From assembly GCA_033065855.1 (NCBI GenBank), contig JAVXUO010000124.1, positions 94,238-158,237 on the forward strand: a stretch of DNA of 64,000 nt, given 5' to 3'. The translations under genes and the position numbers were made by a program. Positions 22,946 to 34,150 of the stretch are shown piece after piece; within the stretch, counting starts at the first letter, position 1; each line of letters begins with the position of its first letter. Origin of the DNA: Escallonia rubra (taxonomy: Eukaryota; Streptophyta; Magnoliopsida; Escalloniales; Escalloniaceae). The notes beneath the pieces are model-generated. The model saw nothing but the letters and a program-made list of their open reading frames with translations. It was not told where the DNA came from and ran no database searches.

Positions 22946-25204
22946 GGTAGTCGGTCTTCAAGGTAGGTGGCCGACCCCTTAAGGTGGCCGACCCCCTTAA
23001 GGGAGAAGGCACACCAAGGTTGCTTCACAAAGGGAAAATGCACGTGACTTGAGCATGCGTCGCTTTGACCGGCTTGTGAGCATTGAAAAGTTGACCGTTG
23101 AATATGCCGACGTGTCATGAGAACTGAGACCCCCAGCGGGCCTAAAGGTGTAGCCAAGATAGGTTGGGAACATAAGTTTCATGATTAAATTTTCCGACTA
23201 CTTAAGACGATTAGAATTATATTGACGATAACTATGTAAAGTATGGAAAATGCTTAAGTTTTTGGTGAATTTAATTGAACTCGAAGTAGCTTGAGAGACT
23301 TTATTTTGTTTATTACTTTAAGGTGTTAATAATTAAAATTCAAACCTATTATGTAGATGCATTGATTATTTAGAGTTTTTGAATATGTAAAATTGACTTT
23401 CTAGTTTCATAAGATTTACAAAAGCCGGGTCAATAATACCTACAAAAATTTAAATGAAAAATCATAGTGAAGAATTAGTAAGTATGGAATGATTTTCGTA
23501 TATTTTACACTTGAGAGATTTTATTATGTTATTTTAAAGAGCTTTTGAGGTGTTAATAGTCAAAATTAAGGCCTAACATATAAGTGTGTTGATTAGGTAG
23601 AGTTTTAGACAGTGTAGAATTGATTTCCTAATTTTATAAAATTCACAAAAATTGGGCTAATAATACCTACAAATTTTCAATAATAAATTTGAAATTTTAA
23701 AAAGTTTTTGAATAAAGAGATCAATTAAATTGAAGGACTACCACATACAAAGTAGTTTATATGGCATAAAAATCCTACTTGTCGCGATTATTAGAGACTT
23801 TCGGCTTTTTCTAATGCACCTAATGGATTTAGGTAAATGTGTATTGGGTTTCACTATGACGCAATTGTAGCACTCTAAGAGTGGATGTACGTATATGATC
23901 ACAGGTATTAGGTACAATATGTACGTTTTGGAGTGGTGTTTAAGATTTTTGATCATGTCTAAACACATATGAGGTATTGATTTTAGCTAACACAACAATT
24001 CTAATAAAAAAGAGTATTCTAGGGCCGCAGCACTACATTTACATAAAATTAGTTAGGTCGTCACTGATTTTCATATTTTCAAGCCTGAATAAAAAAATAT
24101 ATGATTGGACATCGTTAAGTATATGAAGATAGACACGAGAAAAAAACCTATTTTAATCTTATTTGCTAGCATCACTCCAAGAATAGTGCATGCGGTCTAT
24201 TTGCCAATTTCACAACGTTGTTGAAACAATCAACTAAATTATACTTTATAAAACAAATTCAATCAATTTCGTACGTGCCGATTATTTTCTAACTGTTTTT
24301 AAAGCATGTTGCTGCAACTCTCCATCAAATGGAAACTGGTGACACTTTTAACAAGAACCATAACTACAATAACGGCCTATTGGAAAAAACAATAATGAAA
24401 ATTCTAAACTTACTTTCTACAAATACTCAATGAATCTTTTGCACTAACTTTGCATCGAAGTTATGATGACCATGATTAGCGGTGAACTCTTGCGAAACTT
24501 GAAACATGATCACAAATAAGAATCTCAGATAAAGATAATACTAACACTTTTTGTCACAAATGCTGCGCCATGTATATCTATAATATTAATAACTTTTGTT
24601 AAGAATTTGTTTGAATACATAAAATGATTCCTACTTTTGACCCCTTGTGGGAGTTTTTGAAAACGAAGCGAAACAAATAACAGTGGGACTTGAAGCTGTA
24701 GAGACCCTTTTAGCTCAAAAGTTAACACACCCTTGTCTGTTTATGTTTACACCAATGGAGAATAATATATTAGACTTATCATAAATTAATTATTGGTTTT
24801 TAGTCCTTTAACCCCACGTGCTTTTTTGTGTATCATTGTTTGGCAACAAATGTTTGCTTCTTCGTAACATCTTTGGACTTTTGATCTTTTTGTTTAAAAG
24901 TGACAAGCATAAGCCCACTAATAAGAGTACTTTCCATGTGTTCCATGTGTTTTGTCAAGCTCATTTCAGTATTCAAAGTACGTATTGGTCACAGCTTTTG
25001 TTATGTGATTAAATCAAGAAATTCACACTAACATGACCAAATAGATGTGTAATCAAGAAATTGTTCGGACCATGATTGTCCAAGGGTACAATTTTGATAA
25101 CCCAAAAGATGGCCAATTGATGAAAAAGAACTTTTGAACTATTCTGCATCATATAAAAACATATAGCAGAGGGAAGTTCTTACGGAGAAATTATTTAAGA
25201 GCTC

Positions 25205-25919
25205 CTAGTCGTAGGGTTGAATTTAAATCTCGTTGTTATCACCTCGCTGCTACTACCGCTACCACCACTCACAGAGCCACCATTGCTATCAAGACAGCCA
25301 TCATGACTGCCACCAATACCATCATTTCTGCCACAATCACTACGTTATCGATATTATTACAACCACCATAACCATCACCATTGCATTCCTTGCAATGACT
25401 TATCACGCCTATAATTACCCCATTATCAACCATACCACTGTTATTATACCATTTCCACATGCAGCATCGCTACACCAACCACACGACGGTATCACATGTG
25501 TTAGCACCGTCTTGCTAGTAACCATAAAGAACCGTTGCCAGCACTGTCTTGCTAGTAACAATTAAAAAAAATACTACCACCACAACCATCACTATTGCCA
25601 CTATCATTGTAGTTGCCACCCAAAACTATCACTACCCCCACCAACCACCATTATCGTTACCATAAATACCACTACCACTTGTACAATCACAACCACCTTT
25701 AAGGTCACCATAACTCCTATTGGCACCATTATGCCATGTAAGGCACGAATACATGGTTGGAGGAGGGAAATCCTAGAGAACTATTTATGCTCTCCTAGTC
25801 CTAAGACTTAATATTCACGTTGGTCCAATCCTAATTTATTGTCTACCATTATTGCGCTATTACATCGACCACCTTAATGCTACTACTGTCACTACAACCA
25901 CCTCACCCACCGTTGTTGT
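25205..25919. repeat. Degenerate ACC/CAT-rich low-complexity tract
   Basis: Imperfect CCA, CAC and ATC triplets run for about 650 bp. A similar boundary sequence (CTCCTAGTC plus a GTTGAATTTAAAT-like stretch) recurs near 25205 and 25791, suggesting one diverged internal duplication. Frames here are His/Thr/Tyr-rich noise. Confidence 0.7.
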
Positions 25920-26406
25920 TGTTAAACAATATACTAGATTTAGGACTAAGCAATAAGGAAAAGAAAAAAAAAACAAAAAATAAAGGCACACAAGACACAA
26001 GATTTACGTGGTTAGCCAAAAGCCTACTCCACGGTGGTAGTAGCGGCTTCATTATGTTTGTCAATGAAGATTACAGATCTCTATCTCTCTCAACAAACTC
26101 TCTCAAAGAACGACTCGTTTCTCTTGACCCTAGAACACAATACAAGACGACTTATTATATACTTAGAGTCAAGTCATAACCTTCTCTCAATAACCAATGT
26201 GGAACAAGACGGCTTATGTACTTAGGGCCAAGTCGCGAGATATTCTAAATAACCAATGTGGGACACGTACCTACACATTAACCAACTCTCGGGGTCGCTT
26301 TGGCCATAAATGGGTTTTTATGCAAGACAAATTATCACAAATGTCCACATTGGCTTGGATAAAACAAGCCACAAACAACCTGAAAATACCACCTACTGCT
26401 ACCACA
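25920..26406 (-). repeat. Copia 3' LTR
   Basis: It begins TGTTAAACAATATACTAG and is inferred to end CTACCACA before a pyrimidine-rich stretch (CCTGCCCTCTTG, the polypurine tract on minus). The right edge is inferred. It contains two similar CTTAGxxxAAGTC/AACCAATGTGG segments near 26160 and 26230. Confidence 0.7.
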
Positions 26407-26427
26407 CCTGCCCTCTTGGGTTGCAAC

Positions 26428-27186
26428 TTAAATACTACTGATACCAATCAAATCTAAGCAATGCTTAAACTTGGTCTCTGGAATATGCTTTGTCATCATG
26501 TTCGCTGGATTTTCAACTATGAAAATCTTCTCTACCATAACAGTACCCCGAGAAACCACATCCGGAATAAAATGAAACCAGACAACAATGTGCTTGGTCC
26601 GCTCATGGAACATCTAATTCTTGGTCAAATGTATGGCACTTTGGCTGTCGCAGTAAACAGTGCTAGACTCATGCTTCAACCCCAAATCGATAACCAACCA
26701 AGCCTTTCAACCAAATGGCTTCCTTCATTGCTTCGGTCGTCGCTATGTACTCAGCTTATGTAGTAGATAAGGCAACAATAGTCTCTAGGTAGCCTTCCAA
26801 CTGATCACACGGCTCGAAAAAGTGAAGACATAACCTATTAAAGGTCTCCTCCTATCAAAATCTCTAGCGTTGTCTAAATCCACACATCCAATAACTCTAT
26901 CATTCGGGTTACTGCCCCGATGGTAGACCAAATTAATATCCGCAATACCTTTCAAGTATCAAAGTATCCACTTCACTCCCTACCAATAAGAATTCCCATG
27001 ATTACCCATATACCTGCCAACCACGTTGACTGCATGAGAAATATCAGGTCTCGTGCAAACCATAGCATACATAAGACTGTCCACTGCATTAGCATATGGA
27101 ACACACATCATGTGCTCCACCTTCTCGTAGGTCTGTGGGGAATCAACTGCTGAAAACTTGAAGTACGCCGCCAAATGAGTAGTCAC
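26428..27186 (-). pseudogene. Copia RNase H and RT C-terminal remnant
   Basis: Minus frames include VCTRPDISHAVNVVGRYMGN (27186-26980), a broken TEAEYIA-type segment near 26750, and a C-terminal piece with NPANMMTKHIPETKFKHCLD (26613-26428). These match the standard copia RNase H tail but are split by frameshifts and stops. In an intact element this enzyme degrades the RNA template during cDNA synthesis. Confidence 0.88.
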
Positions 27187-27224
27187 AGGTTTGGAGTTTG
27201 CTCAATAACAAAGCGTTGCATTAC

Positions 27225-27870
27225 TCACTCAATGTATTTTTTTGGGGACAAGTATAAAATTCCTGCAAGTCGATCCTTCTGAATCTCCATCCCTAATACC
27301 CTCTTCGCTTCACCTAAGTCTTTCATCTCAAATTCCCTTTCCAACTGCTCTTTCAAACCGTTGATATTTGACATCATTTTTGCAGCAAGCAACATGTCAT
27401 CAACATACAACATCAAGTATATAGGAGAACCATCCGCGAGCCTGTTGCCATACACACAATTTCCATAGATACTCACGGTGTAACCTCTCTGTACAATGAT
27501 AGTGTAAAATCACTTATACCACTGCCTTGGAGATTGCTTTAATCCATACAAGGATTTCTGCAACAAGCAAACATGATCTTCCTTATCCTGAATTATGAAC
27601 CCCTCTGGCTAACGCATGAATATATGTTCTTCCAACTCACCGTGTATAAAAGTTGTCTTGACATCTAGCTGTTCTAACTCCAAATCATACAGAACAACCA
27701 TAGCAAACAACACTCTTATCAAAGTATGTTTTACTACAGGTAAAAATATTTCATTATAATCAATACATTATGTCTGAATAAAACCCTTAGCTACCAAGCG
27801 TGCTTTATACCGTACATCTTCCACTCCAGGAATTCCCTCCTTCTTCTTGTAGAACCATTTGCAACCAACA
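27225..27870 (-). pseudogene. Copia reverse transcriptase remnant
   Basis: The frame 27476-27225 keeps the catalytic YVDDM motif (LMLYVDDMLLAAK) and GLKEQLEREFEMKDLGEAK. Upstream, in other frames, are recognisable pieces of KARLVAKGF, QLDVKTTF and SLYGLKQSPRQWYK with in-frame stops. The domain order is complete but not translatable. Confidence 0.9.
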
Positions 27871-28095
27871 ATCTTCTGGCCCATAGGCAGTTTCACCAAT
27901 TCCCACGTTTGATTATTATAAAGAGATTCCATCTCCGCACTCATAGCAATTGTCCATTGCGATTGCTCTTGATGGCCTCTTTATATGTAATAGGCTCTTT
28001 AACCTCAATAATCTCTGCCACAGTAGGAGAACATAAGCAACCATATCTGCATATCCATAATTCTGAGGAGGTCAAACTTCTCTTCTCTATTTGTT

Positions 28096-29042
28096 TTAGG
28101 CAATGCTATATTGATGTTCCTGAGATTCTTCATTCTCCTCAGTAGAATGAGAACCTTCTTCCCCACCTGTAAGAACTATAGGCAAAGAATCTGGAGCTCG
28201 AACCTCCAACTCTACCTTTTCCCTGACACCGTGGTCTTTCCCGGCATCAACTAACGCATCCTTCTTCGAAAGCATCAAAGACTCATCAAAGGTCATATTT
28301 CTGCTAATTAGGAACCTGGATGACTTAGAATCAAGACACCATAACCTGTACCCTTTTACCCTACTTGCATAGCCTAAAAATGCACTTCTTCGCTCTTGGC
28401 TCAAGTTTACCATCATTAGCATGAGCATAAGCTGGACAACCAAATATCCTCAAATTTTCATAATTAGCATACTTACCGGACCAAACTTCTTCAGAAGTCT
28501 TGCAAGTAATCGCAGCCGATAGAGACCTATTCACCTAATATGCAGTTGTGTTAACAGCTTCTGCCTAAAATTCCTTCAATAACCCTGCATTTGAAAGCAT
28601 ACATCGAGCCCTCTCAAGGAGAGTCATATTCATATGTTCTGTAACCCCATTCTGCTGTGGCGTTTTTCTAATAGCGTGATGCCTCACTATGCCTTCATTC
28701 TTGCAGAACTCAGTCTCATCCAAACAGAATTCTATGCCAGTGTCAGTCCTCAAGCATTTAATTTCTTTGTCAGTCTTTTCACTTAATAAAGACATCACTC
28801 TTCTTTTTTTAGAATATACACCCAGATCTTTCTTGAGAAGTCAACAGTAAAGGTCAACATATATATATGCCACCATCCTTAGAAGGAACCATGGAAGAAC
28901 CCCAAAGATCTAAATGGATATAAACCACCGTACCTTTGGTGGTATGAACAGCCCGACTGAATTTCACCCTACACTTCTTTTCGAAGACACAATTCTCAAA
29001 AAAATCCAGCATTTCTATTTTTTTTGCTTCCCAGCAAACCAT
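28096..29042 (-). pseudogene. Copia integrase remnant
   Basis: Fragments in successive frames carry VHTTKGTVVYIHLDLWGSS (first catalytic Asp region), LRTDTGIEFC (second Asp region), TPQQNGVTEHMNMTLLERAR (Glu region, GVTEH in place of the usual GVAER-like motif) and FLGYASRVKGYRLW (C-terminal region). Stops separate them. Confidence 0.9.
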
Positions 29043-29049
29043 TGCTTGC

Positions 29050-29505
29050 TCTGCACATTCATACCCCTCTCACTCATATGTCCAAGACGCATATGCCATA
29101 GTTTGGTAGTGTCAGAATCTATATCAGAAGGTGAAGCTATTGCTACTACTCATGTAACTGTGCTTCCCTGCAACAAATAAAGATTATTTTGTTTCAACCC
29201 CTTCATCACAACAAGAGAACCCTTTATTATCCTCATAACTCCATTTGTATCCCGGTATCTACAACCATTGGAGTCAAGTGTACCCAAGGAAATCAGATTT
29301 TTCCTCAGCTCTGGAACGTGCCTGACATCAACCAAAGTTCTCATAATACCATCATGCATCCTAATCTGAATTGAATCTATCCAACCACTTCACAGGAAAC
29401 ATCGTTTCCCATAAGAATTTTACCACCATCAAATGAGCGATAAGTGACAAATCAGTCCCTATTGGGGCACATATGATAAGAGCAACCCGTATCAAGAATC
29501 CACCC
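29050..29505 (-). pseudogene. Copia protease and GAG-pre-integrase remnant
   Basis: Minus strand near 29460-29505 reads WILDTGCSYHMCPN, the aspartic protease active site. The frame 29359-29150 matches the segment before integrase (VRHVPELRKNLISLGTLDSN). Near 29105-29050 is LWHMRLGHMSERGM, the H-x(3)-H part of the integrase zinc-binding region. Confidence 0.88.
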
Positions 29506-29599
29506 TCTATTTCTGAGGAACTAATAGTAACTGAAAGAACATCCGTACCATCAGAATTATTTCTACTACTCCAACAACATCAACTATCTTACAATTATC

Positions 29600-30365
29600 C
29601 TTTTTCTTCCCTTTATACTCAGAACAATCCTTTCAATAATGCCCTTCCTTGTGACATGATAGCACTTCAATTTTCTAGTTTTTTACTGAGACCCCGATCT
29701 TCCTTTATTTTTAGACCCAGCGTGGTCAATTTTTTGGCCTCAAGCCATTAGACCATCACCATGTTCTTCTCCCCTGTTTTCTGTAATTTTCTTCCTTAAT
29801 TCCTTAGAATTTATCACAGCCTCAACCACGACCATGGAGATATTGTCATTCCCATATAATAAGGCAGGAACATGATATTCATATGACGGAGGTAAAGAAT
29901 ACAGTAACAGTAAAGCTTTATCCTCATCTTCTATCTTGATATCAATAATTTGCATGTCTAATATTACCTTATTATATTCATCAAGATGATCACTAATCGA
30001 TGTACCTTCTTTCATCCAAAAAGTATACATCCGTTACTTTAAATATAGGCGATTTGCCAGAGACTTTGTCATGTACAAGCTCTCTAATTTCAGCCACAAT
30101 CCAGCCATAGTCGTTTCTTGAGAAAGCTTTCGCAACATGTTGTTGGCTAAACACAGCAACAGGGCACTATGGGCTCTCTTCAACATGTTTTCTTTTTCGT
30201 CAGAAGACATTTGTCTCAAGAAGCCATTGATTCCACTTTAACGCTCTTAACAACCCTTACTGACTCAGAACGGCACGCGTCTTCATCCTCCATAAACTGA
30301 AATCGTTCGATCCATCAAGTTTCTCCAAATCATACTTCGTCGAAGTATTTACCGCTGTCGCAAAG
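29600..30365 (-). pseudogene. Copia gag (UBN2 family) remnant
   Basis: Minus frames include KYDLEKLDGSNDFSLWRMKT near 30330, a stop, then a helical gag core (30219-30034) and a UBN2-type segment with LLLLYSLPPSYE (30030-29740). A decayed zinc knuckle beginning KCYH is visible near 29660. Confidence 0.87.
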
Positions 30366-30391
30366 AGCTTTCAATCTAACCTAAACCTCAA

Positions 30392-30403
30392 CTCTTGATA
30401 CCA
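30392..30403 (-). promoter_or_regulatory. Copia primer-binding site
   Basis: Minus strand TGGTATCAAGAG lies two bases inside the 5' LTR remnant and resembles the initiator-Met tRNA complement used by plant copia elements. Confidence 0.8.
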
Positions 30404-30427
30404 CTTGTTAAGCAATATACTAGATTT

Positions 30428-32411
30428 CGCACCATCTTTTATATTCAAACATGATTGTCGTAGTTTTATTTAATTTTTTTAAAGTACTTTTGAGGTGTTA
30501 AAGTCAAAATCAGAGTCTAATACGTAAATATATTTCTAGAGTTTTAAAAGTTGTACAATTGATTTTTTTCGTTTTATAAGATTTATAGGTATCAGGATAA
30601 TTATACCAACAGATTTTTCAATGATAAATCGTAATAAGAGTTAATAAGTAGGAAATGATTTTAGTATTTTATCTTTGAAGATTTTATTTTGTTATTTTGA
30701 AGTACTTTTGAAGTGTTAAAAGTTAAAATTAAGGCCTAATATATGATTATATTGATTAGGTATAGTTTTAGAAGGCGTATAATTAAATTTCTAGTTTTAT
30801 AAGGTATACAAAAATTGGACAAATAAGACATACAAATTTTTTTAGAAGGAGTGTTAGTAAGTTGGGGTAAAAAGGGAAAAAGACACGAATACAAATAAGA
30901 TGATGTATCGCACAATTAGAAGGACTGACATGTTCGGTAAGTAGTGCCATAATGATTCATGTTTATTTATTTATAATTCACTAATCTAAAAAAATATTTG
31001 TGAACTTAAGCAGTTATTTATGTATTTTAACTACTTTTAAGTGTTAAGTCATATTCAGTTTGATTGATCTATATGATTCTCGATTTAGAAGTGGAGGTTA
31101 CACAATTAAAATTAATTTCTTAAGTAAATTGCCGTGTTGGTACTTTAAAACATTTTTAAAAAATAAGTCATATTCACTTTGTACATTATTTCCGTAAATA
31201 GAAAAGAAAGATCTTTATTTGTAAGCCATGTTTGCTTTTTTTTTCATGTATTGGTGCATATGATTCCCGATACAAAACTTGACGTTAATTTTACAACACA
31301 TCTTCATGTTTGTTTTCGAGTCATTTTTTTTATCCATATTTATTAAAATTACACATGTGTCATGATTCTTTACTTTATTTATTATTAAAAAATTCGTAAC
31401 TGTTTTTGCCATAGTTTTTAGTTTACCTTATATGAGTATAAAATCAATCTACACCTTCTACAACTCTACCAAATCAGTGTATCAACATATTAGGACTTCA
31501 TTCTAACTATTAACACCTCAAAATAAACAATGAAAAATATTTAAAAAACGTAAAATATTTGTAAAAATTAAGTCATATAACTTTATAAATTATTTTTGAA
31601 AGATCTTAATTTGTAAATTATTTCTCTTTTATTTCGTGCACAATTTGATGTATATAATTCCCAATTTAGAATTTGAGGTCAGTTTTGCAACAAATCATCA
31701 TGTTTGTTTTTTACCCTTTTTCCTTTTTTATCCATATTTATTAGAATTATACATGCATCATGATTATTTAGTTTGATTTATTAGTGAAAATTTGTAGCTA
31801 TTGTTGCAATAATTTTAGTTTACCTTAATCAATATATCAACATATTAGGACTTAATTTTAACTATTAACACCTCAAAGAACTTGAAGATAACAAAATAAA
31901 CACTAAAAAAATTTAAAAAACGTAAAATATTTTTAAAATTAAGTTATATCACTTTTTAAATATTTTTAAAAAACGTAAAATCTTAGCTTGTGGATATTTA
32001 TCTTTGATTTGATACATTATTTTTGTATTAACATTCCTGAGATTTTATTTTGGTTTTAACGTAATTTTAAGGTGTTAGTAGTGAAAATTAAGACCTGATA
32101 TGTTCGTATATTGAATAGGCAGAGTTTTGAAAGCTGCAGCTAGAATTGATTTTCTACTCTTATAAAGTTTAGTAAAATCATGCCACTAAATATTGTAAAT
32201 TTTTTAACAATAAATTACAGTAAAGAGTCATCATGAATGTGTGACTTTAATAAGTAGAGGTAAAAAGTTAATGTGTTACTGAAAAAAAAACGATGACGCG
32301 TTGCATAAGTAAAAAGGGATGACGTGTTGCAAAATTAAAAGGAAAAAAAACACTAAAAAAAGATTATGTGTCGCCTCCATAGCGCAAAACACTTCGTCCA
32401 TTATATATTTA
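30428..32411 (-). mobile_element. Helitron-family sequence, probable 5' end near 32411
   Basis: The right end (CGTCCATTATATATTTA on plus) is the reverse complement of the Helitron 5' ends at 60562 and 62118, minus the last few bases. The interior has the GAGGTGTTAA...TCAAAAT repeat twice in one orientation (30490, 30710) and twice inverted (31500, 31860), so it is rearranged or nested. No 3' hairpin was found; the left edge cuts into the copia LTR. Confidence 0.55.
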
Positions 32412-34150
32412 CAACCCAAGAAACTTGTGGCCAAGTACGTGATAGTTTTAGTAACAGTAATTTAGTTTAGTTGTTTTGAAATGCATGGTAAAATATATTG
32501 CACAATTCTATTGTTCCATTATTGTTTTATCGATGATAGTCACTTTAATTTTTGGGTTGAACTTTCTTATAATAAAATAAATTTTAACTCTTTTGGTGAA
32601 ATATCAAGAAGTAATGTCCTTGTACATATATGCTAGTTCTAATTTGGTAACTATATAGATGAACAAAAAAATAAAAGTTTATTTAGTATACAAAAAAGAA
32701 AAAAAAATTATATTGATAAAAATATACAGAGAACATATTGAGATCAATTTGCTATTACATAAGACATTTTTATTATTTTCTAAGTATCTTTTAAAACTAA
32801 TTTGTTCATTTCAATGGGTTTTCCATTGCATTAACTACATATTAGTTAATTTTAATAGAGAAAATGTTATTTACAGCATGTAATTTATAAAAGATAATCA
32901 ACCCTAGTAGTTAATAACGATGATGAGGCAATTTTAGAAGCCAATGGAATCCACCAATAAAGTATGCAAAGAAAATAAATACTAATGCATTAGGTAATTA
33001 TATAAAGTTTAAAAAGTCTAACCAACATGACTTAATATGATAGCTCAAAACCTCGTAGTAAGTAAATTGTTGAACAAAATTTAACCAACAGTTTCACAAA
33101 GTATATAATAAGCATGCTTACTAAGTCAAATTTATATTCAAATATAATGATGTTTTCAATCTCAGTTTTAGACTACATTCATCACAGGGTAACTAATATC
33201 TTTTTATTATGCAATTCTATTTTTTAAATAGCTGGGTTTCTCTTCTCATATAAGAAAGAGTTTTGAGGATGACAAAAGTTAACATAAAATCGTAATATAA
33301 TGGTATATTGCTAATACAGAATTTAGAATGCTTAAGAGTTTAATTACTTACAATAAAAACATCATATAAGAAAATTAGTTTAAAAGTTTTTCAACATAAA
33401 ATTAGTTGAATTTATAAAATGCTCACATGCTTAAGGTTATAAATTTAAATTATTTTTTTAATACATCATATTTGGAATTTGCATAAGACAATACTTCTAT
33501 ATTTAACCAATGCGGCTGAATAGGATAGCGTAAAACCTTGGAGTAAGGAAATCATTGACTAAATTTTTTATCTTTGAATTTACCAAGGTTGACAATCCAG
33601 TTGAAATCTAGCTTAACCAGGCTAACTTTGTTCCATTTTATAGGTAAGTTACAACGAAATTTTACAATAGTTTCTTTGTGTGATGCATCATCACTTATAA
33701 TCATATTATGTATTCAATATGGAACAAATTTCACAAACACTATATATTAAATACAAAAAACTTAAATATGAATTTGAAATAGTACCTAATTTTTCTTATT
33801 AAATTTCTTAAATAATTTTTATTTTACAGGTGATTATTTCAAGCTCGAGAGCTTTTTTGTTATCTAATATTCAGATAATATTATAATAGGTTACTATATA
33901 GGTTAGAAAATTTTGAATGTTTTCAATTAATTGCATAAGGCTTACTATTTAAATGTTTATTATATTTGCAAATTTAATTAGTTGTAAAATTATGGACCCC
34001 GTTCAAAACAATATTTGGAGATCTTTAGTGACATTAACATGTTCAACATTAGTTTTTATAACTCTTGTTACATTAGAAACACAATGCAATGATATGTTAT
34101 GAAAAAAATCTAGCATTGCATTTCTCGCCTAAGTTATTAGATATTATAGC
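32412..34150 (-). mobile_element. Helitron H2a (related to H1a)
   Basis: It aligns along its length with 1491-3086, for example TAACAGTAATTTA...ATGCATG(G/A)TAAAATATATTG at the left end and GCATTTCTCGCCT...GTTATTAGATATTATAG at the right. The 3' hairpin on minus is reduced to ACTTG/CAAGT. The terminal CTAG is not recognisable. Confidence 0.65.

Larger units (their letters stand above)
20848..23172 (-). mobile_element. Solo LTR, copy A of a large-LTR family
   Basis: The unit begins TGATGCCAAGG and ends GGTTGGGAACA (TG...CA). It is flanked by perfect TAAGT duplications at 20843-20847 and 23173-23177. No internal domain, PBS or second LTR is present, so it is a recombined solo LTR of 2325 bp. TATAAATA on the minus strand (21190-21197) sets the orientation: U3 about 2 kb, R-U5 about 340 bp. 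The U3 holds two unrelated GC-rich tandem arrays. A family member lies at 46118-48525. Confidence 0.92.
20581..25200 (-). mobile_element. Minus-strand Helitron-like sequence, 3' end at 20581, right end undefined
   Basis: At 20581 the plus strand reads A|CTAGCTA, a minus-strand Helitron 3' end; the complete hairpin (CCCTTGCATTTGCACGGG on minus) lies in the second unit near 20680. Sequence right of the nested solo LTR (23178-23700) carries a roughly 215-bp repeat with GAGGTGTTAATAGTCAAAAT, shared with 30440-30850 and, inverted, 60890. From about 23900 to 25200 I see only AT-rich sequence without a gene, and I cannot place the 5' end. Confidence 0.5.
25920..30427 (-). mobile_element. Degenerate Ty1/copia retrotransposon with truncated 5' LTR
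   Basis: On the minus strand the order is gag, protease, integrase, reverse transcriptase, RNase H, the Ty1/copia order. The left LTR is about 25920-26406. The right LTR survives only as about 22 bp (30406-30427) beginning TGTTAAGCAATATAC, matching TGTTAAACAATATAC at 25920. A PBS (TGGTATCAAGAG, minus, 30392-30403) resembles the usual initiator-methionine tRNA site with one extra base. Frames are broken many times, so the copy is dead. Confidence 0.92.

Noticed and set aside
22249-22950. Long overlapping open frames on both strands (up to 228 codons)
   Set aside because: They lie wholly within a GCG-rich tandem array of a solo LTR. Arg/Ala-rich translation is a product of the repeat and no domain is present.
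20848-23172. Interpretation as a CACTA or other DNA transposon
   Set aside because: Ends are TG...CA with a 5-bp duplication, not CACTA ends with a 3-bp duplication, and there are no subterminal inverted repeats.
25233-25565. 110-codon His/Tyr/Thr-rich ORF
   Set aside because: Direct translation of degenerate CCA/CAT repeats.
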